NCBI GenBank assembly: GCA_015689735.1
Contig: WVSP01000002.1
Location: forward strand, 310,001 to 374,000
Direction: 5' to 3'
Source of the DNA: Rhodobacterales bacterium LSUCC0031
GTDB lineage: Bacteria; Pseudomonadota; Alphaproteobacteria; Rhodobacterales; Rhodobacteraceae
DNA: 64,000 bases
The position numbers and the translations under genes are program-made. Numbering within the stretch: position 1 is the stretch's first letter; each line of letters starts with the position of its first letter. The notes below the pieces were generated by a model that saw only the letters and a list, made by a program, of their open reading frames with translations, did not search any database and was not told the origin of the DNA. This document shows positions 50,701-59,448 of this stretch, piece after piece.

Positions 50701-51546
50701 ATGAGCAGCACCTCGGGCAGCGGCGATCGCATCCTGGCCATTCTCGATCTTTTTTCGCCTGATCGCCGCGAGTGGTCGCCCGATGCGATCATGGCGGCGT
50801 TAGGTTATTCGCGACCGACACTTTACCGCTATCTGAAGACACTCAAGGCGGCGGGCTATCTCGTATCATTGCCCGGTGATGGCTTGACCTTGGGGCCGCG
50901 GGTGACCGAGCTTGATTTTCTGATGCAGCGGTCTGATCCGCTGATTGCGACGGCAAGCCCTTTCATTGCGCTTTTGGCGGGGCGTCATCCGGGTGTGGCG
51001 CTGCTGACCCGGTGGTACGGCAGCAAGATCTTGTGTGTTGCAAGTGACCGTTCACCCGATGCCCCCGTTTCAAGCTATCCGCGTGGTCAGCCCATGCCCT
51101 TGGCGCGGGGGGCGATTTCGCGGGTGATCCTCGCTAATCTTGCGCGTCGGGACCAAGAGCGCCTGATCGCAGAGCGGCGCGATATTCTGGTCGGCCCCGA
51201 CACCACCGCCGATGCGCTGCGCGAAACCTATCGCGCGGTCCGCCGTGCAGGTGTTTGTATCGCATGGGGCGAGGTAACACCCGGCGTGGTCGGTGTAGCC
51301 GGGCCAATCCTTGCCGCCGAGCGGACGCCGATCGGGGCAATTAGCCTCACAGCCGATGCAGCGCAGATGACCGAAGAACGCTTGGCGGCGATCACGCGTG
51401 ATATCCGCGACAGTGCAGCCGCGATCTCGGGAATGTTCTGTGCGCGTCAACATCGGCCGGGGGATGATCCGGCTCTCAAATCCGTCGCGTCAGCCGACCA
51501 AGATTGTCGCGATTCAGCCCAACACTTCAGGAGACGACGCCAATGA
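50701..51546 (+). CDS. IclR family transcriptional regulator
   Basis: A 281-residue IclR-type regulator: N-terminal winged HTH (about 8-62; PDAIMAALGYSRPTLYRYLKTL) and the effector-binding domain (about 80-250). ARGAISRVILA, AWGEVTPGVVGVAGPI and a DIRDSAAAIS helix are typical blocks. It is the first gene of an operon with aldehyde dehydrogenase, flavin monooxygenase and SDR, overlapping the next by four bases (ATGA). IclR proteins commonly respond to aromatic or short organic acids. The last 35 residues are charged and lack family similarity. Confidence 0.9.
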   Translation: MSSTSGSGDRILAILDLFSPDRREWSPDAIMAALGYSRPTLYRYLKTLKAAGYLVSLPGDGLTLGPRVTELDFLMQRSDPLIATASPFIALLAGRHPGVALLTRWYGSKILCVASDRSPDAPVSSYPRGQPMPLARGAISRVILANLARRDQERLIAERRDILVGPDTTADALRETYRAVRRAGVCIAWGEVTPGVVGVAGPILAAERTPIGAISLTADAAQMTEERLAAITRDIRDSAAAISGMFCARQHRPGDDPALKSVASADQDCRDSAQHFRRRRQ

Positions 51547-52982
51547 CCATCCCCACCGCCGCGCATTACATCAACGGCGCATGGGTCGCCGAGGGCGCCC
51601 TTGGCGATAGTATCAACCCTGCCGATGGGCGCTGCATCGGGCAGTTCCACGCCGGAAGTGCCGATCTGGTGGCCATGGCCGCTGCTGCGGCGCGGGGCGC
51701 CTTTTTCGCATCATCTTGGTCACAAGCGCCCCGCCTGCGCGCGCAGGTCTTGTATGAAATCGCCGATCAGATCGACGCGGCAAAGGCCGAGATTGCGGAA
51801 CTGGTGGTGTTGGAGAATGGCAAGCTCAAGGCCGAGGCGATGGGTGAGACCATGGCCGCCGTGTCCGAGACGCGCTATTACGCGGGGCTTGCGCGCAATA
51901 TTCGCGGCACGATGCAGGAAATCGCCCCTGGCAGCCTATCCTTGTTCCACCGTGAGGCGGCAGGCGTGGCAGGGGTCATCGTGCCATGGAACGCGCCTGT
52001 GACGCTGCTCATGCGTTCGCTTGCCCCTGCGCTTGCGGCGGGCTGCACGGCGGTGATCAAACCCGCGGTGCAGACCCCCTTGGTCCATGCGCGGATCATG
52101 GCGGCGATTGCAAGCGCGCCATCATTGCCCAAGGGGATCATCAACTCGATCAATGAAGATGGCATCGCGGTCGGCCAAGCCATGGTCGCATCGCCCGATA
52201 TCGATGTGATCTCCTTTACGGGGTCAAGCCGCACGGGTGCCGCGATCATGGCCGCTGCTGCGCCCACGCTCAAGCGGGTGGGGTTGGAACTCGGCGGCAA
52301 GGCGCCTGCGGTGATTTTCGACGATGCCGATCTTGATCATGCCGTGCATGAGTTGACACATGGATCATTGGCGATGGCGGGCCAGATCTGTGTCGCGGCG
52401 GCGCGTTTCCTCGTGCATGCGCCGGTGGCTGCGGCCTTTGAAGAAAAGATCACCCATGCTTTTCGCAGCATCCGCACAGGGCCGGGCAGCGATCCCTCCA
52501 GCGATATGGGATCGCTCATTGATGCCGAGAACCAGAAGCGTGTCATGCGCCTGATCGAGCAGGCGGGCGATGAAGGGCAGATGATCTTGAAAGGCAGTGC
52601 GCTCGACAAGGGCGCATTCCTGACGCCCACGTTGTTTCGCATCGACAACCTGCAATCGGCGCTTGTGCAGGAGGAATTGTTCGGCCCCATCGTCTCGGTC
52701 GAGATCTTCCATGACGAGGCCGAGGCCGTGGCGCGTGCCAATGCCACGGCTTACGGGCTGGCGGCATCGGTCTTTACCCGCGACGGTGCGCGGGCCACAC
52801 GTGTCGCGCGCGCGATCCGGGCAGGGACCGTCTGGCTCAATTCCCATCTCAAGCTTTTCGCCGAGGCCGAGACAGGTGGCTATGGCAAATCCGGCCTTGG
52901 GCGGCTGCATGGGCCAGAAGGGCTTTATGACTTTCTTGAGACCAAGCACATTTACATGGAACAGGGCGTGATCGGAGCATGA
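51543..52982 (+). CDS. NAD(P)-dependent aldehyde dehydrogenase
   Basis: Class ALDH enzyme of 479 residues. Asn150 (VPWNAPV), Glu249 (LELGGKAP) and nucleophile Cys283 (GQICVAAAR) make a complete active site. AGGAG lies ten bases before the ATG, which overlaps the IclR stop. No targeting sequence. Substrate is not readable; with a flavin hydroxylase and an SDR in the same operon an aromatic or ring-derived aldehyde is likely. The gene overlaps the monooxygenase start by four bases. Confidence 0.92.
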   Translation: MTIPTAAHYINGAWVAEGALGDSINPADGRCIGQFHAGSADLVAMAAAAARGAFFASSWSQAPRLRAQVLYEIADQIDAAKAEIAELVVLENGKLKAEAMGETMAAVSETRYYAGLARNIRGTMQEIAPGSLSLFHREAAGVAGVIVPWNAPVTLLMRSLAPALAAGCTAVIKPAVQTPLVHARIMAAIASAPSLPKGIINSINEDGIAVGQAMVASPDIDVISFTGSSRTGAAIMAAAAPTLKRVGLELGGKAPAVIFDDADLDHAVHELTHGSLAMAGQICVAAARFLVHAPVAAAFEEKITHAFRSIRTGPGSDPSSDMGSLIDAENQKRVMRLIEQAGDEGQMILKGSALDKGAFLTPTLFRIDNLQSALVQEELFGPIVSVEIFHDEAEAVARANATAYGLAASVFTRDGARATRVARAIRAGTVWLNSHLKLFAEAETGGYGKSGLGRLHGPEGLYDFLETKHIYMEQGVIGA

Positions 52983-54544
52983 GCGATTTCGATGTTATCA
53001 TCTCGGGCGGTGGCCCGGTCGGCATGGGGCTTGCCATCGAACTGGGCCAGCGCGGCATCCGCGTGGCCGTGATCGAGCGTCATCATCAACCTCAGCCGAT
53101 CCCAAAGGGGCAAAACCTGACCCAGCGCACCGCTGAACATTTTCTGGCTTGGGGCTGCGAGCCGGAGTTGCGGGCGGCTTTTCCACTTCCGCCCGGCTCG
53201 GGGATCGGGGGTTTGACCACCTATGGCACGCTCTTGTCAGATTATCACTATGACTGGCTGAACCGCGCCCATGTCCGTGACTACTACCGCTGTGCAAATG
53301 CCCGCATGCCGCAATACGCCACCGAGGCGGTCCTGCGCCATCGGGTGGCGCAACTTGAAGCGGTTACGGTCCTTTACGGTTGGACAGCCGTTGATTTTTC
53401 ACAAGATAACAATAGCGTTACGGTCGAAATTGAAGCATTAGATGATGGGACGCGCAAGCGGCTGACGGGGCGCTATGCGGTCGGCTGCGATGGAAGCCGG
53501 TCATATTTGCGTGGTGCCGCAGGGATCGACGAGACGCTTTCCGATCATAACCGTGTCATGGCGCTGTTGGTGTTTCGCTCGCCTGAATTGCATGAATTGC
53601 TGAAACGCCATCCCGGCAAGGCCTTCTACAACGTTCTTCATCCGGACTTCGAAGGGTATTGGCAGTTTTTTGGACGTGTCGATCACGGGGTAAGCTGGTT
53701 TTTCCATGCCCCTGTTCCGTCTGGCACGACGCGTGACAGTCATGATTTCGAGGCGATGCTCTATCGTGCCGTGGGGCAAGAATTCGCGCTTGAGCTTGAT
53801 TATGTTGGCCTTTGGGATTTGCGGGTTGCCATCGCCAATCGTTACCGCAAGGGCCGTGCATTTGTGGCGGGCGATGCGGCGCACAGCCATCCGCCTTATG
53901 GCGGCTACGGGATCAACACGGGCTTCGAGGATGCGCGCAATCTGGGCTGGAAACTCGCCGGCGTGATTCAAGGCTGGGGCAGTGAGGCGCTCTTGGACAG
54001 CTATGATGCCGAGCGTCGCCCGGTCTTCGCCTCGACCGCGCGCGATTTCATCGAGCGTTTCATCACCGATGACCGCAAATTTCTTGAGACCTACGATCCC
54101 GCGCGCGACCGCGCGGCCTTTGAGGCAGCGTGGTATAACCGCAATCTCGATGCTGATGAGGTCATGGCCTTTGCGCCCAATTATGCAGGGTCACCCTTGA
54201 TTGGCGGTAAGGGCCAGCCCAGCGCCAAGGGCGATCACAGCCATACTGCGCGCCCCGGCCATCACCTGTCGCCGCGCGATCTTGCTGATGGAACCAACAG
54301 CTATGACCATCTGGGCGCGTGTTTTACGCTTTTTGCCGAGGATGCGGGGCGGGCTGCGGGCTTTGCCGATGCCGCGACCGCCCTTGGTCTGCCGCTGTCG
54401 GTGGTGATCCAGCCCAAGGGGGGCGTGCAGGCCGCCTATGGCAGCGAGATGGTTCTGGTCCGGCCCGATCATTTCGTGGCTTGGGTCGATAACGGCGCAG
54501 ATGCAATCGCGGTTTTGCGCCGCGCGACCGGGGCGGAGGGCTAG
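52979..54544 (+). CDS. FAD-dependent monooxygenase (class A flavoprotein hydroxylase)
   Basis: A 521-residue member of the phenol hydroxylase/MhpA group. FAD-binding GGGPVGMG (10-17), the DG motif VGCDGSRS (168-175) and GDAAHSHPPYGGYGINTG (298-315) are present; the last differs from the common HxxxPxGGQGxNxG by carrying Tyr instead of Gln and an extra His. A C-terminal thioredoxin-like domain (about 400-515) is typical of the dimeric phenol-hydroxylase subgroup. It likely hydroxylates an aromatic ring using NAD(P)H and O2. An A+T-rich patch occurs near 53395-53450. Confidence 0.88.
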   Translation: MSDFDVIISGGGPVGMGLAIELGQRGIRVAVIERHHQPQPIPKGQNLTQRTAEHFLAWGCEPELRAAFPLPPGSGIGGLTTYGTLLSDYHYDWLNRAHVRDYYRCANARMPQYATEAVLRHRVAQLEAVTVLYGWTAVDFSQDNNSVTVEIEALDDGTRKRLTGRYAVGCDGSRSYLRGAAGIDETLSDHNRVMALLVFRSPELHELLKRHPGKAFYNVLHPDFEGYWQFFGRVDHGVSWFFHAPVPSGTTRDSHDFEAMLYRAVGQEFALELDYVGLWDLRVAIANRYRKGRAFVAGDAAHSHPPYGGYGINTGFEDARNLGWKLAGVIQGWGSEALLDSYDAERRPVFASTARDFIERFITDDRKFLETYDPARDRAAFEAAWYNRNLDADEVMAFAPNYAGSPLIGGKGQPSAKGDHSHTARPGHHLSPRDLADGTNSYDHLGACFTLFAEDAGRAAGFADAATALGLPLSVVIQPKGGVQAAYGSEMVLVRPDHFVAWVDNGADAIAVLRRATGAEG

Positions 54545-55300
54545 ATGCGGGTTCTGGTGACGGGGGCTGCCCATGGGATCGGGGCGGCAAGTGCCGCGCG
54601 CCTTGCCGCGATGGGCGCGCGCATCACGGCGGTCGATCTGGACGCGCCTGATCTCGCCGATGACTGGCTGCGCGCCGATCTGTCGGATCCTGCCAGCATC
54701 GATGCGCTCGATCTGCGCGGAAATTTTGATGCGTTGGTCAATGCTGCGGGCCTACCCCCGCGCCCTATGCTGGAGGAGGCGGTTCTGGCCGTCAATTTCC
54801 ACGGTTTGGTGCGTCTGACCGAGCGGGTCTTGCCGCTTATGTCTCAGGGCGGGTCCATCGTCAGCCTTGCCTCGAAGGCCGGGGCGCGCTGGCGCGAGAA
54901 TATCGCGCAGGTCCAGCGTTTCGTGACCCTGTCGCGCGGCGAGATTGCCGATTTCATCGGCATGGAGGGGATCGACCCGGTGCGCGCCTATGACCTGTCG
55001 AAGGAGGCGGTGATCTATTGGACCAAATCCAACACTGCACGGCTATTGGGCATGGGGTTGCGGGCCAACACCGTGAGCCCCGCGGCCATCGCGACCCGCA
55101 TCCTGCCCGATTTTGAGGCAGCCTTTGGTGCGCGCGCGACGCGCGGCATCGCGCTCTCGGGTCGCGCCGGCACGCCCGAAGAGGTGGCCGAGGTGGTGGC
55201 GTTCCTTGCCAGCCCCCAATCCGCATGGGTGCGCGGCGTCAATATCGAGGTCGATGGCGGGCTAGCCGCGCAGCTCGAGATGGCAAGCTTGGGGGCCTAG
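54545..55300 (+). CDS. SDR family oxidoreductase (second)
   Basis: Short-chain dehydrogenase of 251 residues: GAAHGIG (7-13), NAAG, and Tyr/Lys in YDLSKEA. Ser in SLASKAG is the likely third catalytic residue; a roughly 25-residue stretch between it and the Tyr is longer than usual. Asp after the second strand (AVDLDAP) favours NAD. Begins on the base after the monooxygenase stop, last gene of the IclR operon, and overlaps the convergent iorB stop by four bases. Probably oxidises a dihydrodiol or alcohol intermediate; not provable from sequence. Confidence 0.87.
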   Translation: MRVLVTGAAHGIGAASAARLAAMGARITAVDLDAPDLADDWLRADLSDPASIDALDLRGNFDALVNAAGLPPRPMLEEAVLAVNFHGLVRLTERVLPLMSQGGSIVSLASKAGARWRENIAQVQRFVTLSRGEIADFIGMEGIDPVRAYDLSKEAVIYWTKSNTARLLGMGLRANTVSPAAIATRILPDFEAAFGARATRGIALSGRAGTPEEVAEVVAFLASPQSAWVRGVNIEVDGGLAAQLEMASLGA

Positions 55301-56835
55301 GCCCCCAGCGCCTTGCGGAAACTTTCCACCACCTGATCCAGCGCCTTGCCATCGGGGTCTTTCAGCGCGGCAAGCCGTGCTTGCAGCACCCCATCGGCCA
55401 GCTGATTGGCGGGCAAGCGGCCATCGAGGCAGGGCGCGATCATCTGCCCTTCGATCAGCGTCCAGTTGCGCATGCCGCGTGCATAGGTCGCGCCGTAGCC
55501 GCGCACGATCTTGGCGGTCTCGGCAATCTCGACAGCGGCGGCGGGTGCCACATCGAGCGCGCGGGTGATATGGCCCAGCCAGCCCGAAAGCCATGTCATT
55601 TCATGGGCATGGCGCAGATTACTCCGCCGCCAGCGCTTGGCGCCCGCCAAAAGCCGCAGCCGGATGAAGCCCGAAAAGCGCGTGGTTTTGACCTGCATCG
55701 GAAAAGACAGTTTGCCCCAGCCGCGCCGCTGCGACAGCGCCATCAGCCGCGCCCCGATCGCACGGGGGAACATGCCGAAAATCTCCTCCGGCCCTGGCTT
55801 CATGTATTCGGCCACATCGACGATATCGCCGGGCCGTGCCTTGGCCTCGGCGGTGACGCGGGCCATGCGGGCGCTGCGCAGTTTCAACGCGGCCACGCGG
55901 TGGGTATCCTCGTAGCTCATGCGTAGCGCCATGTGGCGCGCAAGGGCCGCGAGCAGCGCAGGGCTTGCCGCCGAATGGGCCGCGATGCGCCGCAGATGGG
56001 CCAGATATTCTTCCGCATAGGCGGCATCTTGGTAATCGGTCAGCCGCCGCATGCCTTCGGCGGCAAGCCCTGCCGCCTCGAGCGGCAGGAACGCCGTCTC
56101 GGCGCTTGGGGGCAGGGGGCGGGCCGGTGTCTCGGCCTCGGCCGATACGGGTTTGGGCCGCGCGCCGCCCAGATCGGGGACAGGCCCGCGATCGCGCCCC
56201 TCGTCCAGCTTGAGCCCCGCCTCGAAGCCGCGGGTATTGGCGTCCGATGCGCGCTTGTCGGCGGCCATGGCGCGGCGGATGCTGTCGATGGGCAGGGGCA
56301 GCGTGGCCGATCCTGCCAGCACCCCCAGAACCACGGCGTTCAGATGGCACCCCTCGCGCAGCGCAACGGCCGAGAAATCGTCGATCAGCGCCGATTTCGC
56401 GAAACCGCGGCACGCGGCGACCATCGGTGCGGGGTCGAGCCGCCCATCGGACATCGCGCTTTTCTCGTCGACCGTATAGGTGCGGTGGGTCGAGGCGATG
56501 AGCTTGGTCCGGTCAGGCGTCACGAAGCCCGCATTGACCATCCGCATCGCTTCCAGAAGCTCGGTCGCGACCAGCACATCGACCCGCCCCGGCGCGGGGT
56601 GCAGCGCCATGATGGGCCGCGTGGGGCCGGTCTTGGGCAGGAATTCGAGGTAATAGGTCGTGGCGCCCGTGCGCTGCGCCACACCGGGGACCGATGTGCG
56701 CTGCACCCACAGCCCCGCATCAAGCGCCGCTTCGGTCAGCCATCCGGCCAAAACGCCGCCGCCTTCGCCACCCATCGCGGCGATCAACAGGCGGGTGGGG
56801 CGGGTCTGTGTCTCGGGTTTCATCGGCGCGTTCAT
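55297..56835 (-). CDS. iorB: Indolepyruvate oxidoreductase subunit beta (IorB) with DUF6537-type C-terminal part
   Basis: A 512-residue protein. The first about 190 residues are the gamma-type pyruvate:ferredoxin oxidoreductase domain (MGGEGGGVLAGW, 21-32; GVAQRTGATTYY). The rest is the large extra domain that many proteobacterial IorB proteins carry. With IorA it oxidatively decarboxylates aryl-pyruvates to aryl-acetyl-CoA and reduces ferredoxin. The start codon overlaps the iorA stop (ATGA); an ATG 12 bases on is also possible. A Pro/Glu-rich linker (about 235-265) joins the parts. Confidence 0.88.
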   Translation of the reverse strand: MNAPMKPETQTRPTRLLIAAMGGEGGGVLAGWLTEAALDAGLWVQRTSVPGVAQRTGATTYYLEFLPKTGPTRPIMALHPAPGRVDVLVATELLEAMRMVNAGFVTPDRTKLIASTHRTYTVDEKSAMSDGRLDPAPMVAACRGFAKSALIDDFSAVALREGCHLNAVVLGVLAGSATLPLPIDSIRRAMAADKRASDANTRGFEAGLKLDEGRDRGPVPDLGGARPKPVSAEAETPARPLPPSAETAFLPLEAAGLAAEGMRRLTDYQDAAYAEEYLAHLRRIAAHSAASPALLAALARHMALRMSYEDTHRVAALKLRSARMARVTAEAKARPGDIVDVAEYMKPGPEEIFGMFPRAIGARLMALSQRRGWGKLSFPMQVKTTRFSGFIRLRLLAGAKRWRRSNLRHAHEMTWLSGWLGHITRALDVAPAAAVEIAETAKIVRGYGATYARGMRNWTLIEGQMIAPCLDGRLPANQLADGVLQARLAALKDPDGKALDQVVESFRKALGA

Positions 56836-59000
56836 TCGGCGGGCACCCCTTGGGCTGCGGGCGCGCGGGCAGGGCGGTCTTGCGCCGCGCCGCCGAACAG
56901 GCGGATCAGCCAATCCGACAGCCCGCGCTTGGCGCGGTCCCATGCGGTGGGGTTCTGGATGATGTCGATGCGCGCGAAGGAGGGGCAAAGCTGTGCGGCG
57001 TGGCTGACCTCGCCGCACAGGCCGCAGCCTACGCAATCATTGTTCACATGCGCCACCGGGTCGGTGCGCAGCGGGTCGGGGTTTGGCTTGATCGTCAAGG
57101 ACGGACAGCCCGACAGCCGGATGCAGCTGTGATCGCCGGTGCAGGTCTCCTCGTCCACCCAGAAGCGCGTGCGCATCACCCGCTCGCCTGCCGCGACCGC
57201 CTTGGCCATCGCGGGCCGGATGCGGCGTTGGCGGGCAAGCTGGCATTCGCCATCGGCGAGAATGACCTTGAGGCCCTTTTCCTTGGTCAGCCGCGCCTCG
57301 CGCAGCACATTCATCACGTTGCCGACACGGTAATTGTCGATCCGCTTGATCCAGGTGACGCCCATCGCGCGCAAAGCCTGTTCCATGTCGAGGCCCTTGC
57401 CGCGCCCGGTCTCCTTGGGGCGCGACGAGGGGAGGTCTTGCGCCCCCGTGGCGCTGGAATAGCCGTTGTTCATCACGACCAAGACACCGTCATCTTGGTT
57501 AAAGACCGAGCCCGCGACACCCGTCAAAAGCCCGTTATGCCAGAAACCGCCATCGCCCATCACGGTGAAGGGGCGTTTGACCTGCGTCCCTGACACGGCC
57601 GAGGCGGCGGCGAGCGACAGCCCGTAGCCGATGATCGAATGCCCTTGGCTGAAGGGCGGAAAGGTCGCCAGCGCATGGCAGCCGATATCGACCGAGACAT
57701 GCATCGGCCCGGTCTCTTCCTTGACGAGCTTCATCGCGGTGAAGACGGGCCGTTCCGGACAGCCGGTGCAGAAGGTGGGCGGGCGGGGCGGCAGCGCGGG
57801 GGCATCCTGAGCGCTGAGGGCCACCTTGTTGGCATCGACCGCATCGAGCCATTGGCCAAGCTCACCTGGGGCCACGCCATAGGTACCCAGAAACTTGGCA
57901 AGGCCCCGTCCCACCACGGCGGCGGTATATTCGCCCGCCATCGGCAGCATGTCCTTGCCATGCACCTTTGTCTGTAGATCGGCTTGGCGCAGGATCTTGC
58001 CCACGGCCAGTTCGATGTATTCCGGCGCGCCTTCCTCGACGATCAGCACGGCCTTCTTGCCGCGCGCGAAATCGACGATCTGATCGGGCAAAAGCGGATG
58101 GGTGACATTGAGGACAAGGGTGGGGATTTTCAGGTCGCCATAGGCATCCGACAGCCCAGCATCGGCCAGCCGGTCATTGAGCCCGTTGAAGAGCCCCCCT
58201 TGGGTGATGATCCCGATCTCGCCTGCATCAGGCCCCATGATCTCGTTCAATCCCTCGCGCGCAATGAAGTCACGGGCCAAGGGCAAGCGGCGGTTCACCT
58301 TGTCCCCCTCCTGAAGGAAGGTGACAGGCGGATGGGCAAGGCGGGCATAGTCGAAGGGTGCGGGTTCGGCGAATTTATCGCGCGTCGATTTCGGCGCGGG
58401 AACATTGTCCTTGGTCGCGAAACTCCCGAAGACATGGCAGGCGCGGATGCGCAGCTCCATCATCACGGGCGTGTTGCTCGCCTCGGACAGCTCAAAGCTT
58501 TTCTCGACCATCTTCACGATATTGGTCAGATCGGGCCGCGGATCGAGCAGCCAGATCGAGGATTTCAGCGCATAGGCATGGCTGCGTTCCTGAATGACGC
58601 TCGCCCCTTCGCCGTAATCCTCGCCCACCACGATCAGCGTGCCGCCGATCACGCCCGGCGAGGCGAGGTTCGAGAGCGCATCGGCCGCCACATTGGTGCC
58701 GACGATGGCCTTCCATGTCACGCAGCCGCGCAGCGGGTATTGCACCGAAGCCGCAAGCATGGCTGCCGCCGCCGCCTCGTTCGTGCAGGTTTCCAGATGG
58801 ATGCCAAGCTCCGATAGGATATCCTCGGATTGTACCAGCACATCGAGCAGATGGCTGACCGGCGCGCCCTGATAACCGCCGACATAAGCCACGCCCGACT
58901 GCAACAGTGCCTTGGTCACAGCCAAGATCCCCTCGCCGTGAAAGGTGTCGCCATCGCCCAGTTTCAGGTTCTGGATTTCCTTGTGGAACGAGACTTCCAT
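56832..59000 (-). CDS. iorA: Indolepyruvate:ferredoxin oxidoreductase subunit alpha
   Basis: A 722-residue thiamine-dependent 2-oxoacid oxidoreductase subunit. N-terminal domain with YQGAPVSHLLDVL, middle TPP-binding domain with FCTGCPERP and the TPP motif GDGGFWHNGLL to MNNGYSS. The C-terminal region has two cysteine clusters (CTGDHSC..GC and CVGCGLCG....C) in a ferredoxin-like arrangement for [4Fe-4S] clusters. GAGGAGGG precedes the start. Transcribed after a thioesterase and TRAP transporter, which hints at uptake of an aryl-keto acid or precursor and release of the arylacetate from CoA. Confidence 0.92.
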   Translation of the reverse strand: MEVSFHKEIQNLKLGDGDTFHGEGILAVTKALLQSGVAYVGGYQGAPVSHLLDVLVQSEDILSELGIHLETCTNEAAAAAMLAASVQYPLRGCVTWKAIVGTNVAADALSNLASPGVIGGTLIVVGEDYGEGASVIQERSHAYALKSSIWLLDPRPDLTNIVKMVEKSFELSEASNTPVMMELRIRACHVFGSFATKDNVPAPKSTRDKFAEPAPFDYARLAHPPVTFLQEGDKVNRRLPLARDFIAREGLNEIMGPDAGEIGIITQGGLFNGLNDRLADAGLSDAYGDLKIPTLVLNVTHPLLPDQIVDFARGKKAVLIVEEGAPEYIELAVGKILRQADLQTKVHGKDMLPMAGEYTAAVVGRGLAKFLGTYGVAPGELGQWLDAVDANKVALSAQDAPALPPRPPTFCTGCPERPVFTAMKLVKEETGPMHVSVDIGCHALATFPPFSQGHSIIGYGLSLAAASAVSGTQVKRPFTVMGDGGFWHNGLLTGVAGSVFNQDDGVLVVMNNGYSSATGAQDLPSSRPKETGRGKGLDMEQALRAMGVTWIKRIDNYRVGNVMNVLREARLTKEKGLKVILADGECQLARQRRIRPAMAKAVAAGERVMRTRFWVDEETCTGDHSCIRLSGCPSLTIKPNPDPLRTDPVAHVNNDCVGCGLCGEVSHAAQLCPSFARIDIIQNPTAWDRAKRGLSDWLIRLFGGAAQDRPARAPAAQGVPAE

Positions 59001-59030
59001 CTGGTTTTCCCTCCTCAGGCCGTGGAATGG

Positions 59031-59447
59031 TCAGGCAAAGCGCGCCTTGACCGCATCAGGCACGGTCCGGCCCTTGATCTTGTCGGGGTCATCGGGGTGG
59101 CGGCCCACCCAGACGCGGGTTTCCCACGCCTCGATGGCAAGTGCCGCGCCCTTGAAGACCTTGTGTTCCACATCGAAGCTCGATCCGCGCCATTCGGCGA
59201 TGCGGCTTTCGATGGTGATGGTCTCGCCCCAGCGGGACGGGATGATGAACCTCGCCCGCGTATCGACCATCGGGATGCCCACGATGTCGTAGGTCTTGAC
59301 CATCTCGTGCTTGGGTAGGCCCGCGGCGGCGAAAAGCGCCACCGTGGAATTGTCGAAATGCACGAAATACCGCGGGTAATAGACGATGCCCGCCGGGTCG
59401 CAGTCACCCCATTCGATGAAGACGTCCCGGCGGTTGACCAGTGCCAT
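59031..59447 (-). CDS. Hot-dog thioesterase (4-hydroxybenzoyl-CoA thioesterase type)
   Basis: A 138-residue acyl-CoA thioesterase. FIEWGDCDPAGIVYYPRYF (10-28) is the 4HBT signature with catalytic Asp17. One base separates its start from the dctM stop, and 30 bases separate its own stop from iorA. It is likely to hydrolyse the aryl-CoA formed by IorAB or to rescue CoA from a dead-end thioester. The acyl group cannot be told from the sequence. Confidence 0.88.
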   Translation of the reverse strand: MALVNRRDVFIEWGDCDPAGIVYYPRYFVHFDNSTVALFAAAGLPKHEMVKTYDIVGIPMVDTRARFIIPSRWGETITIESRIAEWRGSSFDVEHKVFKGAALAIEAWETRVWVGRHPDDPDKIKGRTVPDAVKARFA

Positions 59448-59448
59448 C

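Noticed and set aside
56836-57036. Upstream extension of the iorB frame
   Set aside because: Arg/Pro-rich translation out of frame with iorA; the gamma domain begins just after 56835.
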